Shown: positions 62,721 to 64,000 of the stretch, piece by piece | How the letters are laid out: every line of letters starts with the position of its first letter | Numbering within the stretch: the stretch's first letter is position 1 | From: Neorhizobium galegae | GTDB lineage: Bacteria; Pseudomonadota; Alphaproteobacteria; Rhizobiales; Rhizobiaceae | Reading direction: 5' to 3' | Assembly (NCBI RefSeq): GCF_021391675.1 | Contig: NZ_CP090095.1 | Location: 873,501-937,500, forward strand | DNA length: 64,000 nt | Position numbers and translations under genes: made by a program | Notes under the pieces: model-generated | What the model was told of the DNA's origin: nothing | The model's input: only the letters and a program-made list of their open reading frames with translations | Databases searched by the model: none

Positions 62721-64000
62721 ATGAAGTCGGCGGGAAACCCATTGCCGCAGGTCAGCCAGAATGAACTGCAGGCAATGGCCTACAGTGACGCCCTGACGGG
62801 TCTTGGAAATCGATACCGCCTGCGCGACAAGGTGCGCCTGCTGGCTGCCGAGCGGGCCCAGGATCCTGCACCCTTTACCATCTGCATTGCCAATCTTGAC
62901 GGCTTCAAGCCGATCAACGATCTGTTCGGCGCCGAAGCGGGCGACGAGATCCTCTGCCAGGTCGCTCATCGCCTGAAAGCCTGCATTCCGGACGGCGCGA
63001 CCGTTACCCGTCATGACGGCGACGAGTTTGCCTTCATCCTGCCCCTGGTCTTCGAGCGCATCGGTGCCGAACGTATCGGGCAGATGATCAAGGACGTCCT
63101 GTCCGCCCCCTACGATCTTGGCGACCGCAATGTCCGCCTGTCGGCCTCCTTCGGCTTCGCGATCTATCCCTTCGCCGGCGCGGATTTCGAGGAGTTGCTG
63201 AAAAGCGCCGAAACCGCGCTCTACCGCTCGAAACGTCGCGGCCGCGGACAGATCACCGTCTATTCCCGCGAGATCGCCCAGGAGATGAAGCGGGCGACAC
63301 AGCTGGAACAGGCGCTTCGCAACGCCATCATCGCCGATGCCGTGGACGTCCACTTTCAGCCGATCGTGCGCATCAGCGATGGCGGCGTGGTCGGTTTCGA
63401 GGCCCTGGCGCGCTGGATCGATGCCGATCTCGGCTTCGTCTCACCCGCGGTTTTTGTGCCCCTTGCCGAAGAGCGCGGTTTTATTGACGCGCTTTCTGAA
63501 ACGTTACTGCACAAGGCTGCGGAGGCCGCACTCTCCTGGCCGCGCGAGCTTTTCCTCTCCTTCAACCTCTCTTCAGCGCAGCTGATGGACCCCGGCACGA
63601 CCGAGACCATCCTCGCGACTCTCGCACGCGTCGGCCTCGATCCTCATCGTCTGGAGCTGGAAATTACCGAAACGGCGGTGATGACTTCGGCCGATACGGC
63701 GCAGCGCATCATCACCGACCTGCGCCAGCAGGGCGTGCGCATCTCGCTCGACGATTTCGGCACCGGCCAGTCGAGCCTCGGGCGGTTGCGGGACTTCACC
63801 TTCGACAAGGTGAAAATCGACCGCGCGTTCGTCTCGCGCATCACCACGGACCGCGCGTCGGAACACATCGTCAAGGCGATCATCGCCATGTGCGACGGCC
63901 TCAACCTGGCCGTGGTCGCTGAAGGCATCGAGGAAAAGGCCGACGCAGACAAACTCAACGAGCTCGGCTGCGCGATGGGACAGGGCTATTATTACGGCAG
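62721..64000 (+). CDS. GGDEF-EAL c-di-GMP protein (3' end beyond window)
   Basis: The frame is open to the window end; 426 residues are visible. The diguanylate cyclase-like GGDEF domain begins at AYSDALTGLGNRYRLRDKV near residue 20, with ICIANLDGFKPINDLFGAEAGDEIL and RHDGDEFAFIL near residue 97. The signature reads DGDEF instead of GGDEF and no RxxD inhibitory site precedes it, so cyclase activity is uncertain. The EAL domain from about residue 208 looks intact: GFEALARW, NLSSAQL, LELEITETAVM, SLDDFGTGQSSLGRL, VKIDRAFV, VVAEGIEE and GQGYYYG, covering the metal and substrate residues, so phosphodiesterase activity is likely. No membrane segment is seen. It probably acts with the upstream PAS-REC protein. 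Confidence 0.9.
   Translation, partial: MKSAGNPLPQVSQNELQAMAYSDALTGLGNRYRLRDKVRLLAAERAQDPAPFTICIANLDGFKPINDLFGAEAGDEILCQVAHRLKACIPDGATVTRHDGDEFAFILPLVFERIGAERIGQMIKDVLSAPYDLGDRNVRLSASFGFAIYPFAGADFEELLKSAETALYRSKRRGRGQITVYSREIAQEMKRATQLEQALRNAIIADAVDVHFQPIVRISDGGVVGFEALARWIDADLGFVSPAVFVPLAEERGFIDALSETLLHKAAEAALSWPRELFLSFNLSSAQLMDPGTTETILATLARVGLDPHRLELEITETAVMTSADTAQRIITDLRQQGVRISLDDFGTGQSSLGRLRDFTFDKVKIDRAFVSRITTDRASEHIVKAIIAMCDGLNLAVVAEGIEEKADADKLNELGCAMGQGYYYG

Overview
The window is a 64 kb stretch of a high-GC alphaproteobacterial chromosome, most likely from the Rhizobiaceae (Rhizobium, Agrobacterium or Neorhizobium type). Four things point there: gene content (hisS-hisZ-hisG with the short HisG, plant-type GshA, waaA-HAD-lpxK followed by DUF2093 and mutL, GroES-GroEL under a CIRCE element), rhizobial intergenic palindromes (a RIME1-like copy plus two other inverted-repeat elements), many ATGA start/stop overlaps, and strong third-position GC preference. 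Nearly all of it is core chromosome. I see no CRISPR array, prophage or insertion sequence.

Layout. 1-2385: the 3' part of a large SF2/SNF2-like helicase gene, cut by the window edge and lying against the 3' end of a tRNA-Gln(CUG) gene, a typical genomic-island boundary. 2666-11056: Ppx/GppA phosphatase and RlmE, an MFS exporter, a Tat-type MBL hydrolase, guaB, a MAPEG protein and a dienelactone-hydrolase-like protein. 11128-13222: a ParE-like/RHH toxin-antitoxin pair and a LysR regulator divergent from a DUF1127 gene. 13304-18805: a DUF937 protein, gshA, rsmE, a PiT phosphate permease and a NUDIX hydrolase. 19020-24061: a GntR regulator divergent from glcDEF (glycolate oxidase). 24121-26634: an LpxQ-like beta-barrel and two L,D-transpeptidases. 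26880-33751: tag, a HAD phosphatase, an unknown protein, hisS-hisZ-hisG, GFA and DoxX proteins. 34023-38137: a small exported protein, a CPA1 antiporter and groESL. 38589-45135: a HAD-IIA phosphatase, ribF, a Phd/PIN toxin-antitoxin pair, an ileS leader region, ileS and a lipoprotein. 45143-52561: tadA, rluB-type synthase with a very long repetitive tail, rsmD, a patatin, a quinone reductase with a divergent TetR, and a Kef-type antiporter. 52666-60587: pmbA, a CysQ-like phosphatase, DUF4170, waaA, HAD, lpxK, DUF2093 and mutL. 60947-64000: a PAS-PAS-REC-REC protein and the start of a GGDEF-EAL protein.

The most interesting signal is upstream of ileS. A 20-codon reading frame (41304-41366) contains four isoleucine codons, including the rare AUA, and runs straight into a GC-rich hairpin followed by five T. 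This has the architecture of a ribosome-mediated attenuator sensing Ile-tRNA charging. Two aminoacyl-tRNA synthetase genes (hisS and ileS) also each contain an internal block of about 300 bp with clearly lower GC and atypical codons, which suggests mosaic recombination. Both observations come from the sequence by eye and need alignment and RNA data to confirm.
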